The notes under the pieces are model-generated. The model ran no database searches. It saw only the letters and a list, made by a program, of their open reading frames with translations, and had not been told where the DNA came from. From the NCBI GenBank assembly GCA_025024175.1, contig QCXZ01000047.1, forward strand, positions 620,001-684,000: a stretch of DNA of 64,000 nucleotides, read 5' to 3'. This stretch comes from Rhyzopertha dominica (taxonomy: Eukaryota; Arthropoda; Insecta; Coleoptera; Bostrichidae). Shown piece by piece: positions 21,854 to 31,498 of this stretch; the stretch's first letter is position 1, and every line of letters begins with the position of its first letter. A program made the translations under genes and the position numbers.

Positions 21854-24282
21854 GTGAGTCGTTCTATTTAAAATAACAAACTTGTAGTTTGTGTTTTTGT
21901 AAACACCATAAAATTATTCTCAAAAAATTAAGAAACTTCCCCATTTAAACTACTACTCTAAAATTTCAAATAAAAAAATTAGCTATTGTAGACTGTTAGC
22001 GTGAACACAAATCATTCTACCCGGAATGTCTCAAAAACAAATGAAGATAGGGTATTGGTATCTTAATACTTTTTTGCGCTAGAAAAAATAGGGCCGTTCT
22101 AATTAAAATAACAAACTTGTAGTCAATATCTCTGACAGTGGACGTTCAATTGTTTTTTTGTAAACACCATAAAATTCTTCTCAAAAATTTAAGAAACTTC
22201 CCCATTTAAACCACTACTCTAAAATTTCAAATAAAAAAGTTAGCTATTGTAGACTGTTAGCGTGAACACAAATCGTTCTACCCGGAATATCTCAAAAACA
22301 AATGAAGATAGGGTATTGGTATCTCAATACTTTTTTGTTTAATTCAATGTGCCTAATCGAATGCGCTAGAAAAAATAGGGTCGTTCTATTTAAAATAACA
22401 AACTTGTAGTCAATATCTGTGACAGTTGACGTTCAATTGTTTTTTTGTAAACACCATAAGATTCTACTCAAAAAATTAAGAAACTTCCCCATTTAAACCA
22501 CTACTCTAAAATTTCAAATAAAAAAGTTAGCTATTGTAGACTGTTAGCGTGAACACAAATCGTTCTACCCGGAATATCTCAAAAACAAATGAAGATAGGG
22601 TATTGGTATCTCAATACTTTTTTGTTTAGTTCAATGTGCCTAATGGAATGCGCTAGAAAAAATAGGGTCGTTCTATTTAAAATATCAAACTTGTAGTCAA
22701 TATCTGTGACAGTTGACGTTCAATTGTTTTTTTGTAAACACCATAAAATTCTACTCAAAAAATTAAGAAACTTCCCCATTTAAACCACTACTCTAAAATT
22801 TCAAATAAAAAAGTTAGCTATTGTAGACTGTTAGCGTGAACACAAATCGTTCTACCCGGAATATCTCAAAAACAAATGAAGATAGGGTATTGGTATCGCA
22901 ATACTTTTTTGTTTAATTCAATGTGCCCAATCGAATGCGCTAGAAAAAATAGGGTCGTTCTATTTAAAATAACAAACTTGTAGTCAATATCTGTGACAGT
23001 TGACGTTCAATTGTTTTTTTGTAAACACCATAAGATTCTACTCAAAAAATTAAGAAACTTCCCCATTTAAACCACTACTCTAAAATTTCAAATAAAAAAG
23101 TTAGCTATTGTAGACTGTTAGCGTGAACACAAATCGTTCTACCCGGAATATCTCAAAAACAAATGAAGATAGGGTATTGGTATCTCAATACTTTTTTGTT
23201 TAATTCAATGTGCCTAATGGAATGCGCTAGAAAAAATAGGGTCGTTCTATTTAAAATATCAAACTTGTAGTCAATATCTGTGACAGTTGACGTTCAATTG
23301 TTTTTTTGTAAACACCATAAAATTCTTCTCAAAAAATTAAGAAACTTCCCCATTTAAACCACTACTCTAAAATTTCAAATAAAAAAGTTAGCTATTGTAG
23401 ACTGTTAGCGTGAACACAAATCGTTCTACCCGGAATATCTCAAAAACAAATGAAGATAGGGTATTGGTATCTTAATACTTTTTTGTTTAACTTAATGTGC
23501 GTAACCGAATGCGCTAGAAAAAATAGGGTCATTCTATTTAAAATAACAAACTTGTAGTCAATATCTCTGACAGTGGACGTTCAATTGTTTTTTTGTAAAC
23601 ACCATAAAATTCTTCTCAAAAATTTAACAAACTTCCCCATTTAAACCACTACTCTAAAATTTCAAATAAAGAAGTTAGCTATTGTAGACTGTTAGCGTGA
23701 ACACAAATCATTCAACCCGGAATATCTCAAAAACAAATGAAGATAGGGTATTGGTATCTCAATACTTTTTTGTTTAATTCAATGTGCCTAATCGAATGCG
23801 CTAGAAAAAATGGGGTCGTTCTATTTAAAATAACAAACTTGTAGTCAATATCTGTGACAGTTGACGTTCAATTGTTTTTTTGTAAACACCATAAGATTCT
23901 ACTCAAAAAATTAAGAAACTTCCCCATTTAAACCACTACTCTAAAATTTCAAATAAAAAAGTTAGTTATTGTAGACTGTTAGCGTGAACACAAATCATTC
24001 TACCCGGAATATCTCAAAAACAAATGAAGATAGGGTATTGGTATCTCAATACTTTTTTGTTTAATTCAATGTGCCTAATCGAATGCGCTAGAAAAAATGG
24101 GGTCGTTCTATTTAAAATAACAAACTTGTAGTCAATATCTGTGACAGTTGACGTTCAATTGTTTTTTTGTAAACACCATAAAATTCTACTCAAAAAATTA
24201 AGAAACTTCCCCATTTAAACCACTACTCTCAAATTTCAAATAAAAAAGTTAGCTATTGTAGACTGTTAGCGTGAACACCCTG
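21854..24282 (-). repeat. Right terminal array, 287-bp unit, inverted
   Basis: GCGTGAACAC occurs at 21999, 22260, 22547, 22834, 23121, 23408, 23695, 23982 and 24269. Steps are 287 bp except the first (261 bp), whose unit lacks a 26-bp segment next to the GCGCTAGAAAAAATAGG box. The inner end is truncated near 21854. Sequence matches the left array in reverse complement. Confidence 0.95.
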
Positions 24283-24289
24283 TATAGAG

Positions 24290-24798
24290 AATATTTTGGA
24301 GCCATTTTATTTCATCTGTTGGGTAAACATACTTCATATAGTAGGTACCCATGCAAAACAGTATATAAATCTTACCTTTTGATAAACAACAATACACTAT
24401 TAGCAATCTTACACTCAGGACACTGATAAGAACAAATGGAAAACGAATTCAACCTTGAAGTAAGAATTTTATGTAACAGCTGTAGGGGTTCGAGAACAAT
24501 GTTCAATGTAGATAACACCATGCCATCTAGTGGTCAGTAACGGCATCTCTGCAGGGAATCTGTAATCTGTATTGTACGGATTACTGCGTCATCTGTACGG
24601 TGATGGCGACAGTCTTGGCTACAACGTGGAACACACAGACGCTAGCGACACGTTAGTTAAATTTTACATAGAGGTAAAATAAACACGAATTGTATTTCCC
24701 AGATAAGGAATTACAATAATACATTTATTTGGTAAATCTATAACCCTTGCAACTTTCTGTCTTAGATGGTTAATTGAAACAGCTAAAAATAATCTAAA
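24290..24798. other. Gene-less stretch
   Basis: No coding signal or repeat is recognised. Confidence 0.35.
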
Positions 24799-24912
24799 AA
24801 AGTTCTTGCTCCGCTAAAATATCCGCTAACCGCTAAAACGTAATTTTTCCCGCTAGGCGAGAATTTTATCCGCTAAATTTAGCGGCAAAACCGCTAAGTT
24901 GGCAACACTGGT
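24799..24912 (-). mobile_element. Solo hAT-type terminus
   Basis: On the minus strand it starts CAGTGTTGCCAACTTAGCGG and continues with six or so copies of TAGCGG/CCGCTA. The tip CAGTGTTGCCAAC and the TAGCGG subterminal repeats parallel the intact hAT at 31499-34295 (CAGTGTGACCAAC plus TAGCGG repeats). No partner end or transposase was found nearby. Confidence 0.5.
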
Positions 24913-25189
24913 TAGATGAGAGTTCCCGCTTCGGTTCCCGCGCGAAATATCCATCCCACAATAACCCATGAAATTAGTAGCATTCGGAGATAACTAACAA
25001 CCCTAACAAAATTCACTAGAGTAAAGTCAACCGTAAATTAATGGCAGGTTGCCAGCAGGTAGTATGAAGCTGGACCTGACAAAAGTGTATATCAAGGACT
25101 TATTCGTCAATTGTATATTTTAAATCCATATATTAATGGCAAGTATGTTACACATGTGTATGATTGTACGTAATATTACTACAAACTTC

Positions 25190-25254
25190 AAATTCCCCAA
25201 AAAGCTTTAAATTCCCCACCTTTTGGGTAATTACCCACAAATTGGCATCACTGC
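25190..25254 (-). mobile_element. Possible second solo hAT terminus
   Basis: On the minus strand it reads CAGTGATGCCAATTTGTGGG and then GTAATTACCC, a tip pattern common among insect hAT non-autonomous elements. No other end or duplication is visible. Confidence 0.35.
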
Positions 25255-26523
25255 TCGTTATCATGGAGACGACGGCATACGTGTGAAGTTGGACGCGGCT
25301 AACGCGATTCGGCAAGTACTGACAACTGTGAGCATTTTCACACGAAAATGTATCAGGCACATATATTCACGCAAAAATATAAGAAACTTAAGCATTTAAT
25401 TACATCACATAACTTCAATATGGCTACATGGACTCGGAACTTCTTTCCTCGTGTATCAGTCGGGGAGAAAAGAATCGCCATGCGATAACGTGGAATAGTT
25501 CTAAAGACGATCTATGGGTAGATCAAATTGATCGGTTGAGTAGACCCAAGGAGGAAGAATAGCAGGAGGGAGCGCTGCCGTAAGCCCAATGTAAAATATT
25601 TTGCACCACACCAGACACCTTTTATTACTCTGTTTCTGTTACGACTTGCGCAGTCAGGATTCTCTACAAGCCTCTGGCACACGACGCTCGTTTTTAACAA
25701 CCACAGGTCGTAATTGTAGTCGCGAAACACCTTTTATTGCTTTGGACCACGTGGCGCGCGCGACCAGTTTTTCAAACCGACGCTCCCTCCTGGTCCTGTT
25801 ATTCTTCTTCCCCGAGTAGACGTGTCGTCGACATAATTTTGACATTGTCCGTTCGCAATTAATTTGTCAGCGATTAACGTTAAAGGAGGTCTTGCCTCCT
25901 GATTATTATAAATGTATTTATGAGTATTTGAATATATGAAAGCTTTTAGAGGAATTGAATAAACGGCATTATTGTTTTTTTTTTTACAAATATGCCGCAT
26001 TTCGTCGAGATAAAATACATACACGTACGGTTATTGTCGAAATCGTTCTTATTTACTCACATATGTGCGAAATCCACCACGGTCGAAGTATCGAGCAACT
26101 ATTTTAGATTATGAGAAAGTTGCACTTGTTTGAAGTTGTTGTACACGAAAATGCAGTATTTAATAAAGTAGGCATGATCGTTTGTTGTTATACTATTTAT
26201 TTTATATTTTTGTATAGCGCATATGTATTTGTAACCTATAAATAGTTGATTGTCATGTCATGCGCGATAAGCAGTAAGTCATCATATTGTTCATTCCGCG
26301 AATGGCGAGTTTGCGCACAACTATTTATATATCGGTATTCGTATTCGTATTGAATAAAAAAAAATAGCGACAACACGGGAGGAGATTGACAAAGTAAGAG
26401 TATATTGAAATACTTATACGTTAATGTATTTTATTTTAATGTTTGGAATGTTTCAGAATGTTATAGATACGTTAGAATTCATCGTAAAAAAATTGTCGAA
26501 TAGTTATCTAAGGTACAAATAAA
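25255..26523. other. Stretch with a short imperfect inverted repeat only
   Basis: AGGAAGAATAGCAGGAGGGAG at 25552-25572 is roughly mirrored by CTCCCTCCTGGTCCTGTT and ATTCTTCTTCC at 25784-25810, which could be the ends of a ~290-bp MITE. The overlapping open frames here (both strands, 25512-25845) show no recognisable protein. Confidence 0.3.
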
Positions 26524-26911
26524 ATGTTGATCATGAAAAGAAATTGGACGTTTTATAAACATGTTTTTAGGCGTATGGTGAAAGAGACAAAAGTGACAAA
26601 ACGTAGATTAAGTAAAGGGGTAAGTTAAGTTCTTTTTACTAATTTACGTTGATATCGTGAATGGTATACTGATAGTATAATTTATGTGCGACATATAATA
26701 TTACTCTTACGTAACATGTGGTGGTAAATTAGGTGTGTACGTATGTTTTTAGAAATACAGCGGCACGGAAAAGCTAGTTCGGCAGTTCCGTATCAGCGTG
26801 GAGATGATAAAGGTAATAATATTTCAGTTGGTAGGTATAAGAGTGTCGTTTGTTACTGAAAATGTTCGTTTTATTTAGCGAGTACATGGAAAGGAGGACA
26901 CCCGTAATTGA
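26524..26911 (+). CDS. Candidate three-exon mini-gene, 62-aa basic protein
   Basis: Exon 1 (26524-26619) starts MLIMKRNWTFYKHVFRR and ends RRLSKG before GTAAGT. Exon 2 (26753-26812, after TTTTTAG) encodes KYSGTEKLVRQFRISVEMIK before GTAATA. Exon 3 (26879-26911, after TTATTTAG) encodes RVHGKEDTRN and a TGA stop. All three join in phase 0 and each exon is open only in the frame that the splicing demands. The protein is strongly basic with no signal peptide or membrane segment. No family is recognised. Support is purely structural (splice sites plus phase), so it could be chance or part of a longer gene. Confidence 0.35.
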
Positions 26912-27340
26912 AAAAAATAATTATAATAAAAAAATATAAATAACGGATTGTGTTTTATTTTAAATTGGTGATGTCCAAGTTATGTAATGTAATTTTAGGG
27001 AAACTTTTCTATTCTAGGGAATTTAGGTCGATGTAGACAGGTTGAGACATAAGATGATGTTTTAGGGAATTTTGAGATTAAAATTATAGATATCCTATAA
27101 ATGATACGTAATATTTATAAAAATGTGCATACCGTGTAAAATGGAAAATCTTAATTGAAAACAACATGCAGTAAAATGTAGTTATTAGTGGTTGTTTATC
27201 TTCGTGAGTTTTTAAAGAAATTTCAAGTTTTGGTTGTGCTGTTGGGGATTTTTTTAAAGTAAAGGTTGGCTATCTTGAGGTGTGAAGTTGGTTCTCCTAC
27301 TCGTCCTCTCCGTATTTCCGTCCGTCTTCCATTTTCAATC

Positions 27341-27855
27341 ATGGACGCCGCAGGTAAGCACGTGTTTTTAAATATGTACCTTATTTATTGAATATTACAA
27401 TACGTAGCAAGTTTAATAAACGGTAAAAGAAATGATTATCGAGTACAATTTGTAACAAACAGTTTTGGGTGTATTTGAAAAAGATTCATTTAATATTGTA
27501 TCATTCCGTAACCGGTGGAAAAATGCACGTTGTTGTTTCAACATTTTCTCGATCTTATATTCTACTGTATGAGATATTAACATTGTTTAGACGTATCGTG
27601 CGTGTCGGAGATAATAAGTCAATGTAATAATCGAACTGCACTGCGTTTTTGAAAAATGTAACTTACACTAATAATTGTTATTGTTCTATTTCAGAAGTGA
27701 TTATGAACGATGAAAAAACCGTAAGTTAATAATATCTATGTCAGATGTGAAATTATGTTTGAATTAATTGCAATTCAATTAAAATGTTACAGATGCATTC
27801 TGATGACGGCCCACCTGCTGGGGGTGAGCGATAGGAGAGAGGGGGGCAAAACAAC
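27341..27855 (+). CDS. Candidate 5' end of the mini-exon gene
   Basis: An ATG in the favourable context TCAATCATGG opens a 13-nt exon (27341-27353, MDAA) followed by GTAAGC. A 26-nt exon (27695-27720, EVIMNDEKT) lies between TTTCAG and GTAAGT and joins in frame. It is followed by a 63-nt exon (27793-27855) starting MHSDDGPPAGGE. That exon has an in-frame TAG unless an earlier donor (GGGGTGAGC at 27824) is used. No protein family is recognised. Downstream the region continues as tandem mini-exon modules. Confidence 0.3.
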
Positions 27856-29170
27856 GTAAGTGATAAAAAAAATTCATTCGAACATTATATCAACCGATAC
27901 TAACGTAAATGATCAAATATATCATTTGAAAATGATCGATAGACTTAAGTTTAAATAAAATTCAATAGGTATATAAGATGAAATTATAATTGTGCATAAA
28001 TGTTGCAGGTGCAAGCAGAGGGACAGAAAGAGAAAAGCGTAAGTTATGAAATGACTTATTTCAATGTGTTTTTATATATGTTTTATTCTTTTGCAGACAC
28101 CCGTCACGGAAACGGATGTAAGTTAAATTGTCGCTCGGCATACGCGAAGCCCAATTTTTGTATATTTAATTACAATTGAATTAAAATGTTAGACGAACTG
28201 TGTTAGTCCACCGGCTGGGGGGGGGGGGGAGCAAGGGCAAGCGGGGGGGGGGGGGGCAAAGCAGTGTAAGTGATAAAAAAATTCATTCAAACATGACATC
28301 AAATTTTATTGTTTATAGACGGAATGCAGCGGTGCCGACACTAACGAAAGTGATTAAAAAAAATCAATGGGTATATGTGGGTATATGAGATGAAATTATA
28401 ATTGTCTAAAAATGTTGCAGGTGCAAACGAACGGAGGGAAAAAGGGTAAGTTATGAAATGGCTTATTTCAATGTGTTTTTATATATATATGTTTTATTCT
28501 TTCGCAGACACCCGTCACGCAAACGGATGTAAGTTAAATTTTCGCTGGGCATACGCGAAGCCCAATTTTTGTATTTAATTACAATTGAATTAAAATGTTA
28601 CAGAAGAACTGATGGTCCACCGGCTGGAGGGTGGGCAAGAGCAAGGGGGGGGCAAGGAGCAGGGCAAAGCAGCGTGATAAAAAAATTCATTCAAACATGA
28701 TCTCAAATTTTATTGTTTATAGATGGAATGCCGCGGTGCCAACACTAACGTAAGTGATTAAAAAAAATCAATGGGTATATGAGATGAAATTATAATTGTG
28801 TAAAAATGTTGCAGGTGCAAACGAACGGACAGAGGGACAAAGGCGTAAGTTATGAAATGGCTTATTTCAATGTGTTTATATATATGTGTTTTATTTTATG
28901 CAGACAAACGTCACGGCAATGGATGTAAGTTAAATTGTTGCTCGGCATGCGTGAAGTCCAATTTTTATATTTAAAAACCATTTAAAATGTTACAGATGAA
29001 TTGTGGTCGTCTACTGACAGGAGGGGGGGGGGAGAGCAAAGCAACGTAAGTGATCAAATATATCATTTGAACATTGAACATTTGATAGACTGAGTCTGCA
29101 TAAAGTTCAATATAAGATGAAATTATAATTGTGTAAAAATGTTGCAGATGCACGTCGACGTGCCAAGGGG
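27790..29170 (+). repeat. Tandem modules of three splice-flanked mini-exons
   Basis: A ~400-bp module is repeated three times with a fourth partial copy. Each full module has an A exon (starts 27793, 28193, 28604, 28996), a B exon (28009-28038, 28421-28445, 28815-28844, and a divergent 29148 onward) and a 21-nt C exon (28097-28117, 28508-28528, 28904-28924). Each exon is preceded by GTTACAG/GTTGCAG/GCAG and followed by GTAAGT-type donors, except A3, whose donor is lost. Intron sequence is conserved between copies as well. In phase 0, B gives VQAEGQKEKS or VQTNGQRDKG and C gives TPVTETD. A is G-rich, with poly-G runs at 28215-28256 that may be mis-sequenced. Confidence 0.6.
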
Positions 29171-29309
29171 AAGGGGAAGAGGAAGAGGGTGAAGAGGAAG
29201 AATTGAAAAGAAAATTCTTATAGTAAAAGGAGGGCAGAACAATATACGATTTTGAAAAGAAACGTGTTTTATTTCAAATATGTACTTGTGATCGAAATAA
29301 GTTTGACGG

Positions 29310-29800
29310 ATATAAATCACAACATTCGAGTTGTCAATCGCAGCGGAAAGGAAACCTTTGTAAAGGATTCAAAGATATTATCGTATAATGAACTAACAAC
29401 AGTGCATATAGGAAAGTGAAAACGAAATACTGTATGATGTGCCGTGAAAGATATATTTGAATATTTTTTGTGATGTTCATCCGCTGAAGACAAACTTAAG
29501 TAAAAAATTGTATGTTAGGCTTTAAATGGGAAAAAATCTTGCTTGAAATATCAACGTATGAAAAATAGCAGGGAATAACTTGAAATTGTAGTGATTAGTA
29601 CCAAGAATGTTTTATTTATGAAGGGTAAGTATTGAAAAGTAACATTATGTCTCCTTGAAAATAATGTATCTATTCAGAAGAAATTTTTGTTACATAATTA
29701 TCTGGTTGGAAATATTGGTTCGTTAAAAAAGAAATTAATTTTCTGTTATATAAGTACCTACATGAAGTATGTGAACTTGGAGATATTTTACAAATATGCA
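29310..29800. other. Gene-less AT-rich stretch
   Basis: No coding signal is recognised. It may contain the 3' end of the mini-exon locus. Confidence 0.3.
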
Positions 29801-30922
29801 GAATGTTTTTCATGAACGATAATGATTTTGACGAAATTAAAAATGCAACCCAAGATACATTCTCATAGTCAATGTGGTTATTTTACATAATGGTATTATA
29901 ATATTTTAAAAATAAATTAATAATAAAATATATATGGTTCCTGTCACTGTATTTATGAAAAGTCAAAATGTATTCAAATGATGAAAAAACAGATAAGATT
30001 TTGATTTGTAGTGAATGCAAGAAAAGTGCTTCTGCTGCTGCTGCTCGTTTATACGAACAACATTTTCCAAATAGAAGAGCTCCTGCCGATATAATTTTCA
30101 AGAGACTTGAATTAACTTTAAGGACAAATTGGCCACCACTGAAAAAGTCAAGGGAAAGAACAGCAACGGGTCCTGACAATAAAATTAGAGTACTAGAAAT
30201 GATTGACGAAAACCCTCATATTAGTCAAAGGGTAGTCTCAAGAGCAACCGGTATTAGTGTGTCTTCAGTACACCGAATAATTAATTAAAGGTAATCAATT
30301 TCATCCGTATCACTTGCAATCGGTTCAAGCCTTAAAGGAGACGTGCTTTTGTAATTTTTTTGCGTGAACACCAAAACCTGAATGTGAGATTTTATGAAAA
30401 CACTTGCTTCTCAGATGAAGCGAGATTTTCTAATAACGGTGTGGTTAACAAACATAACATGCATTGTTATGTGCAAGAAAATCCACGTTAGATTCGAGGA
30501 CATTTTCGAACTATCTACTCGACGAATGTCTGATGCGGAATCAAATTATCGGGCCTTATTTTTTTCACGATAGTTTGAACGGCAATGCATATCTAATTTT
30601 TTTAAGAAACATTTTACCGGTATTTCTCCAAAATTTAAATCGATAGGATAGGTTCAATTAATCTTTGGCCAACGGGAAGCTCTGACTTTACTCCTTTGGA
30701 TTTTTTTGTAAGGGGAAAATTTTTCAAAAATGAAATTTATTTTACAATATCAACTTACTTAAAGCAAATGATAGAAGTTTATGTCAAAATGTACTCATTT
30801 ATATGGCTCTCTATGTTTTATATTTCTTAAGACGGTAAACAATTATAAATGTTACCTCTGCACATGTATTTTGGGTTGCATTTTTAATTTCGTCAGGGTA
30901 ATTATCATTCGTGAAACATCCC
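29801..30922 (+). mobile_element. Decayed mariner-type element with ~60-bp inverted ends
   Basis: GACGAAATTAAAAATGCAAC at 29831-29850 is matched in reverse complement near 30878-30897. The pairing extends outward through the CATGAACGATAATGATT-type sequence to about 29801 and 30922. The remnant transposase lies between. The 1.12-kb length and many stops show an old, internally deleted copy. Confidence 0.7.
29968..30760 (+). pseudogene. Mariner-type transposase pseudogene
   Basis: The first 106 codons are open. They hold the helix-turn-helix half, with SASAAAARLYEQHFPNRRAP, then ISQRVVSRATGISVSSVHRI. Afterwards the frame breaks repeatedly, with recognisable pieces such as the CFSDEARFSNNG-like segment at 30402-30440 and RNQIIGPYFFHDSLNGNAYL at 30538-30600. 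The third catalytic region WPTGSSDFTPLDFF is at 30668-30712. The segment with the second Asp (normally D-G-A-P-x-H) is deleted, so the copy cannot be active. Confidence 0.7.
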
Positions 30923-31304
30923 ATATAACACATGTTTAAATAAAATAGAATGCAAATTATTTAGTATTTCGAGTTTATTTTATAAATACGTGCCGTTTAT
31001 ATTACAATGTGTTACATTTTGAATATTTGCATAGCTTAATCGCAATTCGAATAGGAAACTACCTAATCTATCCATAAAAAAATGAAATAAACGATAATTT
31101 TACGATGTATACAAAGCGGAAATAAATCCATTTCATTTATTGTTAAAGTATTACATGAAAAGCAGATTGCAACGTAAAAAATTGTATTATATAGGAATCA
31201 AATGGAAAAAACAAAAAAAGTACCGGAATAAAATCTATCTATAATTTCCAAATGTGAAAGCTTCCGAGGAAGAATATGCGATTGAAAAAGTGATACGATA
31301 TGTA
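30923..31304. other. Gene-less AT-rich stretch
   Basis: Nothing is recognised between the mariner remnant and the pogo terminus. Confidence 0.35.
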
Positions 31305-31313
31305 AGGTAAAGT

Positions 31314-31346
31314 GGGGTAAGTGCAGTTTTGGGGCAAGTGCAATCG
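31314..31346 (+). repeat. Pogo subterminal repeats, left
   Basis: GGGGTAAGTGCA and GGGGCAAGTGCAATCG lie 17 bp apart just inside the left end. Related copies occur at 38151-38162, 38177-38191, 38220-38232, 40393-40409, 40418-40435 and 40604-40620. They are probable transposase binding sites. Confidence 0.5.
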
Positions 31347-31498
31347 CTACCAGAATCCATTCCATTGGTATAGACGCACTATTTGCCTACATTGTATGTC
31401 ATTATTTTGTAAGTCTAATGCCACAATTTGGCAGCGTTGCACCATATTTGGCGGGGGATTAGCTCGTGTGCACAAAATCTGTGAAACTGCACTCACAT

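Larger units (their letters stand above)
18360..24282. mobile_element. Mariner-type element with 287-bp tandem-array termini
   Basis: The element begins CAGGGTGTTCACGC after TA at 18358-18359 and ends GCGTGAACACCCTG before TA at 24283-24284, giving perfect inverted tips with a TA duplication. Each arm is a head-to-tail array of one 287-bp unit in inverted orientation (about 6.3 copies on the left, about 8.5 on the right). A single intact spliced transposase gene lies between them at 20636-21767. The total of 5923 bp is several times the size of a typical mariner. Confidence 0.9.

Noticed and set aside
25512..25845. Overlapping open frames on both strands
   Set aside because: They lie across a short inverted repeat and show no protein family; open frames on both strands are expected in such a GC-richer patch.
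31252..31304. Chromodomain-like peptide EEEYAIEKVIRY next to the pogo end
   Set aside because: Only a dozen residues, no flanking chromodomain residues, and AT-rich context; likely chance.
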